This document shows, piece after piece, positions 1 to 8,529 of a DNA stretch of 64,000 bases. How positions within the stretch are numbered: position 1 is the first letter of the stretch; each line of letters starts with the position of its first letter. The notes under the pieces are model-generated. The model was not told the DNA's origin, did not search any database, and worked only from the letters and a program-made list of their open reading frames with translations. Source of the stretch: CAVRAZ01 sp963719135 (GTDB taxonomy: Bacteria; Pseudomonadota; Gammaproteobacteria; DSM-19610). The position numbers and the translations under genes were made by a program. The stretch is from the NCBI GenBank assembly GCA_963719135.1, contig CAVRAZ010000006.1, forward strand, positions 124,001-188,000, read 5' to 3'.

Positions 1-1488
1 GCCGTGCACCCAGCCGCCCAGCCAGGCGAACCCCGCGATCGCGACCACCAGCGCGAGCAGCCAGTTCAGATTCTGCACGCTCAGCAACGGGTAGCTTTGC
101 CGGTAGAATCTCGCTGCCTGCGTGCGCAGCAGGAATGCGACCAGCAACAGCGCGCCCGCCTCCTCGTAATCGATGCCCTTGACCAGGCTGAGCACCGCAC
201 CCGCCACCAGCAGCACCATCGCCATGCGGTAGGCGCCGCGAACCTGCTGGGCGATGCCGCGCGAAACCGCGATGAGCATGACGCCGGTGACCACCGACAG
301 CGAGTGGGAAAACTCGATGGCGACGTTCGGCACGTAGCGGGTCAAAAGCATCAGTCGACCGGCCAGCGCCGGGAACGCGGCCGATGCCAGCAGTATCGCG
401 CCGGCGGCGAAGGTGAGATAGGCCAGCACCCGAACGCCGAGCGCCGCGAGCACGTTCAGCGGGATCCGCAGAAAAGACAGCGCGCCGCTGTCGCGCCACT
501 GCCTGACCAGCGCCAGATGCTGCCAGGGCTTGTCCAGCGCCAGCCGGCCGGCACCCAGGAAGACGCCGATGACCCAGGGCACCAGAAAATAGCAGACGCG
601 ATAGATCAGTACGCCGGAGACCAGCGGTTCCGGGCTCGGTGTGAACGGCGACATCAGCGCCACCATCGACACCTCGAAGACACCGAGACCGCCGGGCACG
701 AGGCTCAGAATTCCCAGCGCACAGGCGAGAATGAAGGCCGAGATGAACGCCAGCCAGTGAAACTGGACGCCGCTGGCCTGCAGCGCGACCGCCAGCACCA
801 GCGCGGCGAGCAGCCAGTCCAGGGTCGATATCACCGTCATCGCCATCAACCCCGAAAGCCTGATACCCGCCGGCAGTGCGATGATCGAGGGCAGGAGCCG
901 GCGCCGCAGGATGAGAAAGTAGGCGGGCAGATAGGCGGCGAACCCGGCCAGGGCCAGGAAACCGAGCCAGGTCGGCAGCGGCAGCCGGTGAAGCCCCGCC
1001 CCTCCGGTCAGCAGCACCGGCCAGCACAGCACCGCGAGGCCGACCGGTATCGAGAACAGGATGAGTGTCGAAAACGCAACGGCCTGCCCGACGCCGACCG
1101 TTTCGCTGGTAAACAGCAGGCGGATTCCGGAGCCCGCAAGCCCGGAAAAACCGATCACATTGTTGAAGGTGTTCGCGATCCAGGCATTGCGCAACAGCAC
1201 CGCCGGCGCGAACCGCAGTTTCAGCATGCGCGATGCCTGCCAGTCATAGCAGGTCATGGCCAACACACCGATCAGCGCCAGCGTCTGCACGAGCAACAAG
1301 CGGGTGATGTCGACCGACCGGAAAACCGAGCGGATGGCATGGACATCCAGTTTGCCCAGCTCGCGCGCCGAAATGAGGAGCGCAATGGTGAAGAAGACGA
1401 AAGGCGCGACCCGCCGTATCCGGCGCAGGGCCGGTGAAGGTGCGGGTCTGTCTTGCAGTGAATGGCTCGAAGCAGTTTTCAAGGACAC
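1..1488 (-). CDS. mprF: MprF-like phosphatidylglycerol flippase/lysyltransferase, N-terminal part (truncated by window edge)
   Basis: An open frame of 496 codons runs off the left edge. The visible part is a polytopic membrane protein: a charged N-terminus, then many hydrophobic segments. It has the signature ANTFNNVIGFSGLAGSGIR (about residues 93-111) and LVPGGLGVFE, both typical of the MprF/UPF0104 flippase domain. Further membrane helices beyond the usual 330-residue stand-alone length suggest a full MprF, whose cytosolic aminoacyl-transferase domain would lie outside the window. MprF proteins attach an amino acid to phosphatidylglycerol and flip the product, lowering membrane negative charge. 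The start is uncertain: GTG at 1488 or TTG at 1482, neither with a strong ribosome site, and an in-frame stop lies just upstream. It follows tusA but is separated from it by a terminator. Confidence 0.8.
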   Translation of the reverse strand, partial: MSLKTASSHSLQDRPAPSPALRRIRRVAPFVFFTIALLISARELGKLDVHAIRSVFRSVDITRLLLVQTLALIGVLAMTCYDWQASRMLKLRFAPAVLLRNAWIANTFNNVIGFSGLAGSGIRLLFTSETVGVGQAVAFSTLILFSIPVGLAVLCWPVLLTGGAGLHRLPLPTWLGFLALAGFAAYLPAYFLILRRRLLPSIIALPAGIRLSGLMAMTVISTLDWLLAALVLAVALQASGVQFHWLAFISAFILACALGILSLVPGGLGVFEVSMVALMSPFTPSPEPLVSGVLIYRVCYFLVPWVIGVFLGAGRLALDKPWQHLALVRQWRDSGALSFLRIPLNVLAALGVRVLAYLTFAAGAILLASAAFPALAGRLMLLTRYVPNVAIEFSHSLSVVTGVMLIAVSRGIAQQVRGAYRMAMVLLVAGAVLSLVKGIDYEEAGALLLVAFLLRTQAARFYRQSYPLLSVQNLNWLLALVVAIAGFAWLGGWVHG

Positions 1489-1606
1489 GTCCGACCGCGA
1501 ACATCCGGCCGCCAGACGAAATCAAACCGGGACAGGGTCCGGAGTCCGAAGTCTGACAGATGCCGTGACCGCTTCCAAGCCCCGGCCAGGGTGCGAACAG
1601 CGCAAT

Positions 1607-1629
1607 AAAAAACCGGGCGCAGGCCCGGC
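1607..1629 (-). terminator. Rho-independent terminator after tusA
   Basis: On the minus strand a GCCGGG/CCCGGC-type hairpin (6-bp arms at 1613-1618 and 1623-1628, 4-nt loop) is followed by six T residues. It lies 36 bases past the tusA stop and separates tusA from the mprF-like gene. Confidence 0.8.
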
Positions 1630-1664
1630 TTTAGCGAACAGGGGCGTTCGAGGAAACCGCGGGA

Positions 1665-1895
1665 TCAGGCTTTCCTGATCAGAAACTCGTACTTTCCGCC
1701 CGCTTCCTTCGATTCCAGCAGTTCGTTGCCTGTCTGCTTCGCGAAGGCTTCGAAATCTTTGACCGAACCCGGATCGGTCGCGATAATTCGCAGGACTTTT
1801 CCGCTTGCAATGTTGCCCAGGGCTTTCTTGGCGCGCAGAATCGGCAAGGGACAGTTCAAACCGGACGCATCCAGTTCTTCATCGTAGTTGGCCAT
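1665..1895 (-). CDS. tusA: TusA family sulfur carrier protein
   Basis: The 76-residue protein carries the family motif CPLPILRAKKAL (Cys at residue 15), where the cysteine accepts a persulfide sulfur. TusA proteins relay sulfur in the cytoplasm for tRNA thiolation. In sulfur-oxidising bacteria they also feed the Dsr or sHdr oxidation routes. A clear GAGGAG ribosome site precedes the ATG. No rhodanese or DsrE partner is adjacent, so the specific role (tRNA thiolation or dissimilatory sulfur transfer) is not settled by context, although the sox cluster lies 2.5 kb away. It is monocistronic, with its own terminator. Confidence 0.93.
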   Translation of the reverse strand: MANYDEELDASGLNCPLPILRAKKALGNIASGKVLRIIATDPGSVKDFEAFAKQTGNELLESKEAGGKYEFLIRKA

Positions 1896-2365
1896 AAGTC
1901 AAACTCCTCAGGACATAATTTAGCTGGTACGGGTTTCTTATTTTCCGAGAGCGCCTCTTTATAAGTGAACATGCAACCAAACGCAAGCTTGCCGAGCGCG
2001 CAGGAATGGGCATCATAGGACGGAAACTCCCGGTTCATTAGTCGAAAGTGCGCCGGGAAGGGTTTGAGAAATCAGAGACATCCTATTGTATAAAATAAAA
2101 TTATCCGGCCCGGCGGGGTCGGTCCCGCCAGGCCGATGCGGCTGCAACCAAAAGGCCGCTCCCCTGTCAAACAACGGGCCCGGTTTCAGGTGGAAGCGGG
2201 CCGCCGGGCGGCCGTGAGATCACCGCCGCCGGCACGGGCTTTTACAATCGGTACCGGTCTTTATCTATCCGCCCAATACCTTCATGCATCAGCCCGGCGT
2301 ACCATCGGGTCCGGACCTTCAGCTCACCACGGCCGACTGATGCCCCACCCGGAAACCTAAGCGCT
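1896..2365. other. Intergenic region between tusA and bepA
   Basis: This 470-bp divergent gap contains an AT-rich patch at about 2085-2105 (TATAAAAT on the plus strand, TTTATACAAT on the minus strand) that could serve as a -10 region for either gene. No convincing -35 partner was found. The small minus-strand frame that overlaps tusA has no ribosome site or recognisable sequence and is not called. Confidence 0.5.
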
Positions 2366-3850
2366 ATGCGACGATCTTCTCCCCGACCTCCCGAACACCG
2401 CCGGTGGCCCGGCTGGGGAATCCTCGTCCTCACCGCCGTCGTCTGCGGCGGCGCAGACCTGGCGCTGGCCGGCGTGTCCGTCACCGATCTGCCGGAAATC
2501 GGCGATTCGTCCGGCGCCTTCCTGAGCCCCATCGAAGAGGACAAGCTGGGCAAGGAATTTCTGCGCAGCGTGCGCCAGCAGGCGCGCCTGATCGAGGACC
2601 CGGACGTCAACGCCTATCTGGACAGCCTTGGCCAGCGCCTGGCCGCGGCCTCCGGCGATCCGTCGCGCACCTTCACCTTTTTTCTGGTGGATGACGCCGC
2701 CATCAACGCCTTCGCGGGACCGGGCGGCGTCATCGGCGTAAACACCGGCCTGATCGACGCCGCGGAAAACGAGAGCGAACTCGCCGCCGTACTGGCGCAC
2801 GAAATCGCGCACGTCACGCAGCGCCATCTGATCCGCGCCTACGAGGCGCAGAACCGGCTGAGCCTGCCGACCACGGCGGCCATCATCGCTGCGGTCCTGC
2901 TCGGCGTGGCGACCAACGCGGATGCCGGCATCGCCGCCGTGTCCGCGATCCAGGCCGGCAGCCTGCAATACCAGATCAATTTCACGCGCGACAATGAAAA
3001 AGAGGCCGACCGCATCGGCATGCAGTCCATGCGTTCCGCCGGCATCGACCCGTTCGGCATGTCCAGCTTTTTCGAACGCCTGCAGCGCTCGACGCGCCTC
3101 TATGGCGAGGGTCTCCCGGAATTCCTGAGCACCCACCCGGTCACCACCGACCGTATCGCCGAAGCGGCCAGCCGCGCCCAGGAGATCGGACACGGCGGCA
3201 CCCGCGACAGCCGCGAATTTCAGCTTGCGCGCGCGCGTCTGGCGGTGCTCGAAAGCCGCGATCCGCAAACGACCCTGCGTTACTTCCAGAATCGCGTGAA
3301 GGAACAGCCGGATTCGGCCCATGACCGCTACGGCCTGGCGCTGGCGCTGGAACGGTCCGGTGACACCGACGCGGCGCGGAAAATCTTCGAGGCGCTGCGC
3401 AAGTCCGACCCCGACAGAATCCTCTACCGCACCGGACTGGCCGATCTCGACCTCGAACACGGGCAGCCGGACCAGGCATTGAAGCTGCTCGACGGAACGC
3501 TGGCGCTGTACCCGGGCGACGTGACCGTGTCGATTCACTACGCCGGGGCGCTGATGCGCACCGGTCACGCCGAGCAGGCGCGCAAGATGCTGCAGCATCT
3601 GCTGGAAAAACCGCGCGCCCAGACGCCCGAGATCTATGCACTCCTGGCGCGCGCGGCCGAAGCCGCCGGCCAGCGCTGGCAGGCGCGTCAGGCCACCGCG
3701 GAAATGTATTTTCTGAACGGCCAGACCAAGGCGGCCGTGCAACAGCTCGAGCAGGCGCTGGAAGCGCGCGACCTCGACTACTACACGCGCTCGGCGCTCG
3801 AAGCGCGGCTGAAGGAGTTCAAGGATATTGCGCAAAGCGAAAAGCCGTGA
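2366..3850 (+). CDS. bepA: BepA-like periplasmic M48 metalloprotease/chaperone with TPR repeats
   Basis: The 494-residue protein has a signal sequence (about residues 14-36), then an M48 peptidase domain with the zinc motif HEIAH (145-149) and the third ligand in EKEAD (Glu213). The C-terminal half (about 270-490) is alpha-helical with TPR-type repeats. This is the BepA/YfgC architecture. The family works in the periplasm on outer-membrane protein assembly, helping LptD maturation and degrading stalled substrates at the BAM complex. It stands alone here. Length and motif order match the family. Confidence 0.92.
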   Translation: MRRSSPRPPEHRRWPGWGILVLTAVVCGGADLALAGVSVTDLPEIGDSSGAFLSPIEEDKLGKEFLRSVRQQARLIEDPDVNAYLDSLGQRLAAASGDPSRTFTFFLVDDAAINAFAGPGGVIGVNTGLIDAAENESELAAVLAHEIAHVTQRHLIRAYEAQNRLSLPTTAAIIAAVLLGVATNADAGIAAVSAIQAGSLQYQINFTRDNEKEADRIGMQSMRSAGIDPFGMSSFFERLQRSTRLYGEGLPEFLSTHPVTTDRIAEAASRAQEIGHGGTRDSREFQLARARLAVLESRDPQTTLRYFQNRVKEQPDSAHDRYGLALALERSGDTDAARKIFEALRKSDPDRILYRTGLADLDLEHGQPDQALKLLDGTLALYPGDVTVSIHYAGALMRTGHAEQARKMLQHLLEKPRAQTPEIYALLARAAEAAGQRWQARQATAEMYFLNGQTKAAVQQLEQALEARDLDYYTRSALEARLKEFKDIAQSEKP

Positions 3851-3989
3851 CACCCCGCGGGCGGAATAATTTCACGAAACCCCGCGTCTTGACCACGAAT
3901 CGATCTTGCCGGCGAGACCTAATCGGGGGCCGCTGATAAGGTTGCGCCCGACCGGCCCCGGCAAAGCGACTCGTTGCACGCCGTCGGTT

Positions 3990-4018
3990 TTGACTCGGTT
4001 TTACGCCCACGCTATAGT
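3990..4018 (+). promoter_or_regulatory. Predicted sigma70 promoter of the sox operon
   Basis: TTGACT (3990-3995) is separated by exactly 17 bases from TATAGT (4013-4018). Orientation and position fit transcription into soxX, leaving a leader of about 300 nt that contains the palindromic element at 4111-4290. Confidence 0.7.
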
Positions 4019-4110
4019 GAGTGAGCGTATGCCTATGAACTTCGGGTAACTTTTTGGCATTTTGCAAGGCCGGCATCCACCCGCGGGCGTGCCGCCGCCG
4101 TGAAAACGTT

Positions 4111-4290
4111 TAGCCCGCATTGCTCACCGGGTTTCGTCGCGAGGCGGTTCAGGTCGTGTGATGCCAGGCGTTCGTGACCGAGGCCGCGCAGGCGTAGCTG
4201 ACACTACGTTGAGCAGCCCGACCGAGCGAACGCCTGGCAGCGCGCGGCATGACGCCGTCGCAGCAGGAACTCGGTGAGCAATGCGGGCTA
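4111..4290. repeat. 180-bp palindromic MITE-like element in the sox leader
   Basis: The element is bounded by 23-bp terminal inverted repeats (4111-4133 and 4268-4290, 22 of 23 matching, beginning TAGCCCGCATTG). An inner pair of perfect 13-bp repeats (TGCCAGGCGTTCG, 4162-4174 and 4227-4239) flanks a core with a short CGTAG/CTACG hairpin. It carries no credible gene. The ends are TA...TA, so a TA target duplication is possible but not proven. It sits between the predicted promoter and the soxX ribosome site. Confidence 0.75.
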
Positions 4291-4332
4291 GCACCTCGAC
4301 TCACTGCAAGAGACCGCGTAAGGAGGATAACG

Positions 4333-4710
4333 ATGCGGAATACAACCGGTGTCCTTAGCACGGCCTGTTCAGCGCTGGCGCTCGCCGGCAGTCTGAGCCT
4401 GGCCGCCACGGCGTTCGCCGCCGAGCCCCAGGAGGCCAGCGTAGTGGACCAGGGCAAGGAAATCGCCTTCGACAGATCCAAGGGCAACTGCCTCGCCTGC
4501 CACATGATCGAGGGCGGCACGCTGCCGGGCAACATCGGACCGCCGCTGGTCGGCATGAAGGCGCGCTTCCCCGACAAAGCCAAACTCAGGGCGCAGATCT
4601 GGGATTCCACCAAGGCCAAACCCAACTCGATCATGCCGCCGTTCGGACGCCACAAGATTCTGACCGAGAGCGAAATCGACAAAGTCGTCGAATTCATCTA
4701 CACACTTTGA
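4333..4710 (+). CDS. soxX: SoxX, monoheme c-type cytochrome subunit of SoxAX
   Basis: The 125-residue periplasmic cytochrome has a Sec signal peptide ending near ATAFAA (residue 30), one CLACH heme site (Cys53, Cys56, His57) and a probable distal Met ligand in NSIMPPFG (Met101). With SoxA it forms the SoxAX complex that oxidatively joins thiosulfate to the SoxY carrier cysteine. The ATG at 4333 is chosen because AAGGAGG lies 7-8 bases upstream. An in-frame ATG at 4249 would start inside the palindromic element and precede the signal peptide. First gene of soxXYZA. Confidence 0.95.
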   Translation: MRNTTGVLSTACSALALAGSLSLAATAFAAEPQEASVVDQGKEIAFDRSKGNCLACHMIEGGTLPGNIGPPLVGMKARFPDKAKLRAQIWDSTKAKPNSIMPPFGRHKILTESEIDKVVEFIYTL

Positions 4711-4743
4711 GACGCGCCGCTGGAGAACTTAGGAGACACGCTC

Positions 4744-5217
4744 GTGATTAGTATGAAACGCAGAATATTCCTTCAAGGCTCGCTTGCCGCCGGTGTCGTG
4801 GGCGCGGCCGCGACCGCCGGTTTGCTGGTGCCGACACGGGTTCTGGCGGCGTGGCCGGCCGCCGCGTTCGACGCCAAGAAAGTCGACGAGGCACTCAACG
4901 CGCTGGTCGGCTCCGCCGCCAGCGAGGCTTCGGGCAAGATAACCATCAAGGCCCCCGACATCGCCGAGAACGGCTCAGTGGTACCGGTCACGGTAACGGC
5001 CGATCTTCCCGGCGTAACCTCGATCAGCATCGTTGCCGAGAACAATCCAAGCCCGCTGACCGCGTCGTTCGAATTGGGCAAGGGTACCGAAGGCTACGTC
5101 GCCACCCGCATCAAGATGGGCAAGACCTCCAACGTCATCGCCGTGGTCAAGGCCGGCGGCAAGCTGTACAGCGCGAAGAAAGAGGTCAAGGTAACGATCG
5201 GCGGCTGCGGCGGTTGA
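4744..5217 (+). CDS. soxY: SoxY, sulfur-carrier subunit of SoxYZ
   Basis: The 157-residue protein starts with a twin-arginine signal (KRRIFLQGSLAAG) and ends in the GGCGG swinging arm (residues 153-157). The cysteine of this arm carries the sulfur intermediates during thiosulfate oxidation. The Tat signal fits export of the SoxYZ heterodimer, with signal-less SoxZ carried along. A GTG start at 4744 is supported by AGGAG at 4731-4735; a second in-frame ATG is at 4753. It lies 33 bases after soxX. Confidence 0.96.
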   Translation: MISMKRRIFLQGSLAAGVVGAAATAGLLVPTRVLAAWPAAAFDAKKVDEALNALVGSAASEASGKITIKAPDIAENGSVVPVTVTADLPGVTSISIVAENNPSPLTASFELGKGTEGYVATRIKMGKTSNVIAVVKAGGKLYSAKKEVKVTIGGCGG

Positions 5218-5268
5218 CCGCACCGCTTTCGGCAGCCACTGACTTAGGGTTTTTCAAGAGGACAGATC

Positions 5269-5586
5269 ATGTCATCAATCAAGATTCGAGCGAATATCGA
5301 AGGCGACGCAACCGTCGTCAAGGCGCTGATCAGCCACCCGATGGAAACCGGCCAGCAGAAGGACAAGAAAACCGGCGAACTCATACCAGCGCACTTCATT
5401 CAGGAAGTCACCTGCGAACACAATGGCACTACGGTGCTGACCGCACTGTGGGGGACGGCGATTTCCAAGAACCCGTACCTGTCTTTCAAGTTCAAGGGCG
5501 CGAAAGCCGGCGACACCGTCAAACTGAGCTGGGTGGACAACCAGGGCAACACGGACACCGACGAAACCAGCGTCGGCGTATCCTGA
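5269..5586 (+). CDS. soxZ: SoxZ, partner subunit of SoxYZ
   Basis: The 105-residue beta-rich protein has no signal peptide. Recognisable family sequence includes ISHPMETGQQKDKKTGELIP and HFIQEVTCEHNG. SoxZ binds SoxY and presents its carrier arm to SoxAX and SoxB; it is exported with SoxY. It lies 51 bases after soxY with a GAGGAC ribosome site, in the same operon. Confidence 0.96.
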   Translation: MSSIKIRANIEGDATVVKALISHPMETGQQKDKKTGELIPAHFIQEVTCEHNGTTVLTALWGTAISKNPYLSFKFKGAKAGDTVKLSWVDNQGNTDTDETSVGVS

Positions 5587-5639
5587 CCGAAGCGGAACCC
5601 AAGGACTCGAAACACCATCAATCCGGAGGTGTAATACCT

Positions 5640-6467
5640 ATGAAAGCTTTTCTGACCCTCGGTACGGTTCTCGCTCTCCTCACGGCAGGAGCGGTTTCCG
5701 CAGATCCCCAGGAAGACCTGAAATCCTTCCGCGACTACTACGCCAAGCGGTTTCCCAACGTGCCGTTCGAAGACTTCAACAACGGCGTCTACGCGATCGA
5801 CAAGGCATCGCGCGAGCAGTGGGAAGCCATCGAGGAATTTCCGCCCTACGAACTGAACATCGAAAACGGCGAGAAACTCTTCAACACGCCGTTCGCCAAC
5901 GGCAAGACGTACGCAAGCTGCTTCAAGAACGGCGGCAAGGGCATCCGGCAGGACTACCCCTACTTCGACAAGGCCAGCGGTCAGGTCGTCACGCTGGAAC
6001 TCGCGATAAACCAGTGCCGCGAGGCGAACGGCGAAAAGGCGCTGCCCTGGAAGAAAGGCGACATCGCCGACATCTCGGCGTACATGGCCCACACCTCGCG
6101 CGGCAACAAGTTCGACGTCAAAGTGGACGATCCGGGCGCGGTGAAAGCGTACGAAGACGGCAAGCGGAGTTTCTATATCAAGCGCGGCCAGTTGAACATG
6201 TCGTGCGCCGACTGCCACCAGTGGAACGCGGGCAACCGGATCCGCGCCGATATTCTGAGTCCGGCGATCGGGCACACCACGCACTTCCCCACCTATCGCT
6301 CGAAGTGGGGCGAGCTGGGCACGCTGCATCGGCGTTACGGCGGCTGCAACGAGCAGGTCCGTGCCAAGGCCTATCCGGCGCAGAGCCCGGAATACCGGGA
6401 TCTGGAGTTCTTCGAGACTTACATGAGCAACGGCCTGGCGGTCAACGGCCCCGGCGCTCGCAAGTAA
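5640..6467 (+). CDS. soxA: SoxA, single-heme cytochrome subunit of SoxAX
   Basis: The 275-residue protein has a Sec signal (cleavage after about residue 20) and one CADCH heme site (Cys189, Cys192, His193). The active-site cysteine that ligates this heme is in RYGGCNEQVR (Cys236). The N-terminal heme position of diheme SoxA proteins is replaced by CFKNG (Cys94), probably a disulfide partner of Cys126, so this is the monoheme type. GGAGGT at 5625-5630 fixes the ATG at 5640. It is the last gene before a terminator. Confidence 0.95.
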   Translation: MKAFLTLGTVLALLTAGAVSADPQEDLKSFRDYYAKRFPNVPFEDFNNGVYAIDKASREQWEAIEEFPPYELNIENGEKLFNTPFANGKTYASCFKNGGKGIRQDYPYFDKASGQVVTLELAINQCREANGEKALPWKKGDIADISAYMAHTSRGNKFDVKVDDPGAVKAYEDGKRSFYIKRGQLNMSCADCHQWNAGNRIRADILSPAIGHTTHFPTYRSKWGELGTLHRRYGGCNEQVRAKAYPAQSPEYRDLEFFETYMSNGLAVNGPGARK

Positions 6468-6478
6468 GTCAGCCCAAT

Positions 6479-6502
6479 AAGCCCGGTCCTCCGGGCTTTT
6501 TT
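6479..6502 (+). terminator. Rho-independent terminator between soxA and soxB
   Basis: A GCCCGG/CCGGGC stem (6481-6486 and 6491-6496, TCCT loop) is followed by six T residues. It should reduce read-through from soxXYZA into soxB. Confidence 0.85.
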
Positions 6503-6565
6503 AACCTGACAGCCGCCGCGGTCGCTTGCCGCGGCCTGCTGGAAACCCCAAGTCAGGACACTGCA

Positions 6566-8317
6566 ATGAACATTTCCCGCCGAGAATTCATGCAAATGCT
6601 GGCGGTCGCCGGCGCCTCCGGCATCTCGCTGGTCGGGTGCGGCGTGCCCGACCGGAAATACATGCGCGCCGCCGAGGCGTCCGCCGCATCCGGTTCGCCC
6701 TACGAGTTTCCGGCGTTCGGCAACGTCTCGCTGATGCACTACACGGACTGTCACGCGCAGCTTCTGCCGGTCTGGTTCCGCGAACCGAGCATCAACATCG
6801 GCGTCGGCGACATGCTGGGCAAGCCCCCTCACCTGGTCGGCGACCGGTTCCTCAGGTTCTACGGCATCGCGCCCGGCTCCGCCGAGGCGCATGCGTTCAC
6901 CTGCCTGGACTACACCGAGGCGGCGCGGAAATTCGGCAAGGTCGGCGGCTTCGCGCACCTGCGTACGCTGGTGAAGAAGGTGCGCGAACAGCGCCCCGGC
7001 GCGCCGCTGCTGGACGGCGGCGACACCTGGCAGGGCTCCGGCACGTCGCTGTGGACCAAGGCACAGGACATGGTCGATGCCCAGAAACTGCTCGGCGTCG
7101 ACATCATGACCCCGCACTGGGAAATGACCTACGGCGCGCAACGCGTCAAGGAAATCATCGACAAGGATTTCGCCGGCAGCATCGACTTCGTCGCGCAGAA
7201 CATCATCGACAACGAATGGGGTGAAGCGGTCTTCGAACCCTACGTCATCCGTGAAATCAACGGCATTCCCACCGCGGTCATCGGCCAGGCATTCCCCTAT
7301 ACGCCGATCGCCAATCCGCGCTACCTGATCCCGGACTGGAGCTTCGGCATCCGCGACGACCGCATGCAGCAGATGGTCGACGAGGCCCGTTCCAAAGGCG
7401 CGCAGGTCGTCATCGTGCTGTCGCACAACGGCATGGACGTCGATCTGAAAATGGCGTCGCGGGTCACCGGCGTCGACGCGATCATGGGCGGTCACACGCA
7501 CGACGCGGTGCCCAAGGCGGTCGAGATCGCCAACGCCGGCGGCAAGACGCTGGTGACCAACGCGGGGTCGAACGGCAAGTTCCTCAGCCTGCTCGATCTG
7601 GACGTCAGGAACGGCAAGATCCGCGACTACCGCTACCGGCTGATCCCGGTGTTCTCCAATCTGCTGGAAGCGGATGCGGACATGGCGTCCTATGTCGAGA
7701 AGGTGCGCGCGCCCTACCTCGACAAACTGAACGAGAAGCTGGCGGTCACCGACGACCTGCTCTACCGGCGCGGCAACTTCAACGGCACGTTCGACCAGCT
7801 TATCTGCGACGCGCTGATGGCCGTACAAGGGGCGCAGATCGCGTTCTCCCCCGGTTTCCGCTGGGGCGTCAGTGTTCTGCCGGGCGAAGCCATCACCTTC
7901 GAGCACGTCATGACGCAGACGGCGATCACCTATCCGACAGCGACGCTGACCAACATGAAAGGCACGATGATCAAGAACGTGCTGGAAGACGTGGCGGACA
8001 ACCTGTTCAACAAGGACCCCTACTATCAGCAGGGCGGCGACATGGTGCGCGTCGGCGGTCTGAAGTACGCCATCGATCCCGGCGCCGACATGGGCTCCCG
8101 CATCACGGACATGGAACTGGGCGGCAAACCCATCGACCCCGACAAGGAATATTCCGTCGCCGGCTGGGCGGCGGTCGGCCAGCCGCTGGAAGGCCGTCCC
8201 GTGTGGGACGTGGTAGCGGAATACCTGCGCGGTCAGGATGTCGTGCGCATCGGCGATCTCAACGAGCCGGTGATCAAGGGCGCGGAAAGCAACGCCGGTT
8301 ATGCGCGCGACTGTTGA
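6566..8317 (+). CDS. soxB: SoxB, thiosulfohydrolase
   Basis: The 583-residue protein is a 5'-nucleotidase-family metallophosphoesterase adapted to release sulfate from the thiosulfonate on SoxY. It has a Tat-like N-terminus (SRREFMQMLAVAG) with an early cysteine (LVGCG, lipobox-like). Metal-site motifs follow in order: HYTDCHAQLLP, GGDTWQGSGT, QNIIDNEWGE, SHNGMD and GGHTHD, and then the 5'-nucleotidase C-terminal domain. It acts in the periplasm on two manganese ions. It follows soxXYZA but is separated from it by a terminator, so it may have a separate weak promoter or depend on read-through. Confidence 0.96.
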   Translation: MNISRREFMQMLAVAGASGISLVGCGVPDRKYMRAAEASAASGSPYEFPAFGNVSLMHYTDCHAQLLPVWFREPSINIGVGDMLGKPPHLVGDRFLRFYGIAPGSAEAHAFTCLDYTEAARKFGKVGGFAHLRTLVKKVREQRPGAPLLDGGDTWQGSGTSLWTKAQDMVDAQKLLGVDIMTPHWEMTYGAQRVKEIIDKDFAGSIDFVAQNIIDNEWGEAVFEPYVIREINGIPTAVIGQAFPYTPIANPRYLIPDWSFGIRDDRMQQMVDEARSKGAQVVIVLSHNGMDVDLKMASRVTGVDAIMGGHTHDAVPKAVEIANAGGKTLVTNAGSNGKFLSLLDLDVRNGKIRDYRYRLIPVFSNLLEADADMASYVEKVRAPYLDKLNEKLAVTDDLLYRRGNFNGTFDQLICDALMAVQGAQIAFSPGFRWGVSVLPGEAITFEHVMTQTAITYPTATLTNMKGTMIKNVLEDVADNLFNKDPYYQQGGDMVRVGGLKYAIDPGADMGSRITDMELGGKPIDPDKEYSVAGWAAVGQPLEGRPVWDVVAEYLRGQDVVRIGDLNEPVIKGAESNAGYARDC

Positions 8318-8447
8318 TCGCCGCTGATCGGCGACGACAAGACGGCGCGGCAATGCTCCGCTTTCTCTTGCGCCGGACGCGGCGCGCGCCGGCAGCACAA
8401 GTGCTTCGGGCTCCCGAAGGAGCCCGACAGTCAATAGATATCAGGTG

Positions 8448-8520
8448 TGGGTCGTGTAGGATTCGAACCTACGACCAATTGGTTAAAAGCCAACTGCTCT
8501 ACCGACTGAGCTAACGACCC
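8448..8520 (-). tRNA. tRNA-Lys (anticodon TTT)
   Basis: A complete cloverleaf: acceptor GGGTCGT/ACGACCC, D-arm TAGCTCAGTCGGTAGAGCA, anticodon stem GTTGG/CCAAT with loop CTTTTAA, and T-arm GTAGGTTCGAATCCTAC. Discriminator base A. CCA is not encoded (CAC follows). A tRNA-Lys downstream of the tol-pal-que genes is a conserved gammaproteobacterial arrangement. Confidence 0.97.
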
Positions 8521-8529
8521 CGAAACCGG

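Noticed and set aside
4..1437. 477-codon plus-strand open frame
   Set aside because: It is rich in Gln, Arg and His with no domain; the opposite strand encodes a membrane protein with MprF signatures that continues off the edge.
1856..2038. 60-codon minus-strand frame upstream of and overlapping tusA
   Set aside because: It overlaps the tusA start region in another frame and has no supporting motif.
4249..4332. Longer soxX reading frame from ATG 4249
   Set aside because: The extra residues are encoded by the palindromic element and precede the signal peptide; the ATG at 4333 has a strong ribosome site.
6419..8434. 671-codon minus-strand frame opposite soxB
   Set aside because: It is an antisense shadow of SoxB and runs into the end of soxA; no recognisable domain.
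8390..8440. Hairpins after soxB as a rho-independent terminator
   Set aside because: Two alternative stems (CTTCGG/CCGAAG and GGGCTCC/GGAGCCC) are present but no T-tract follows.
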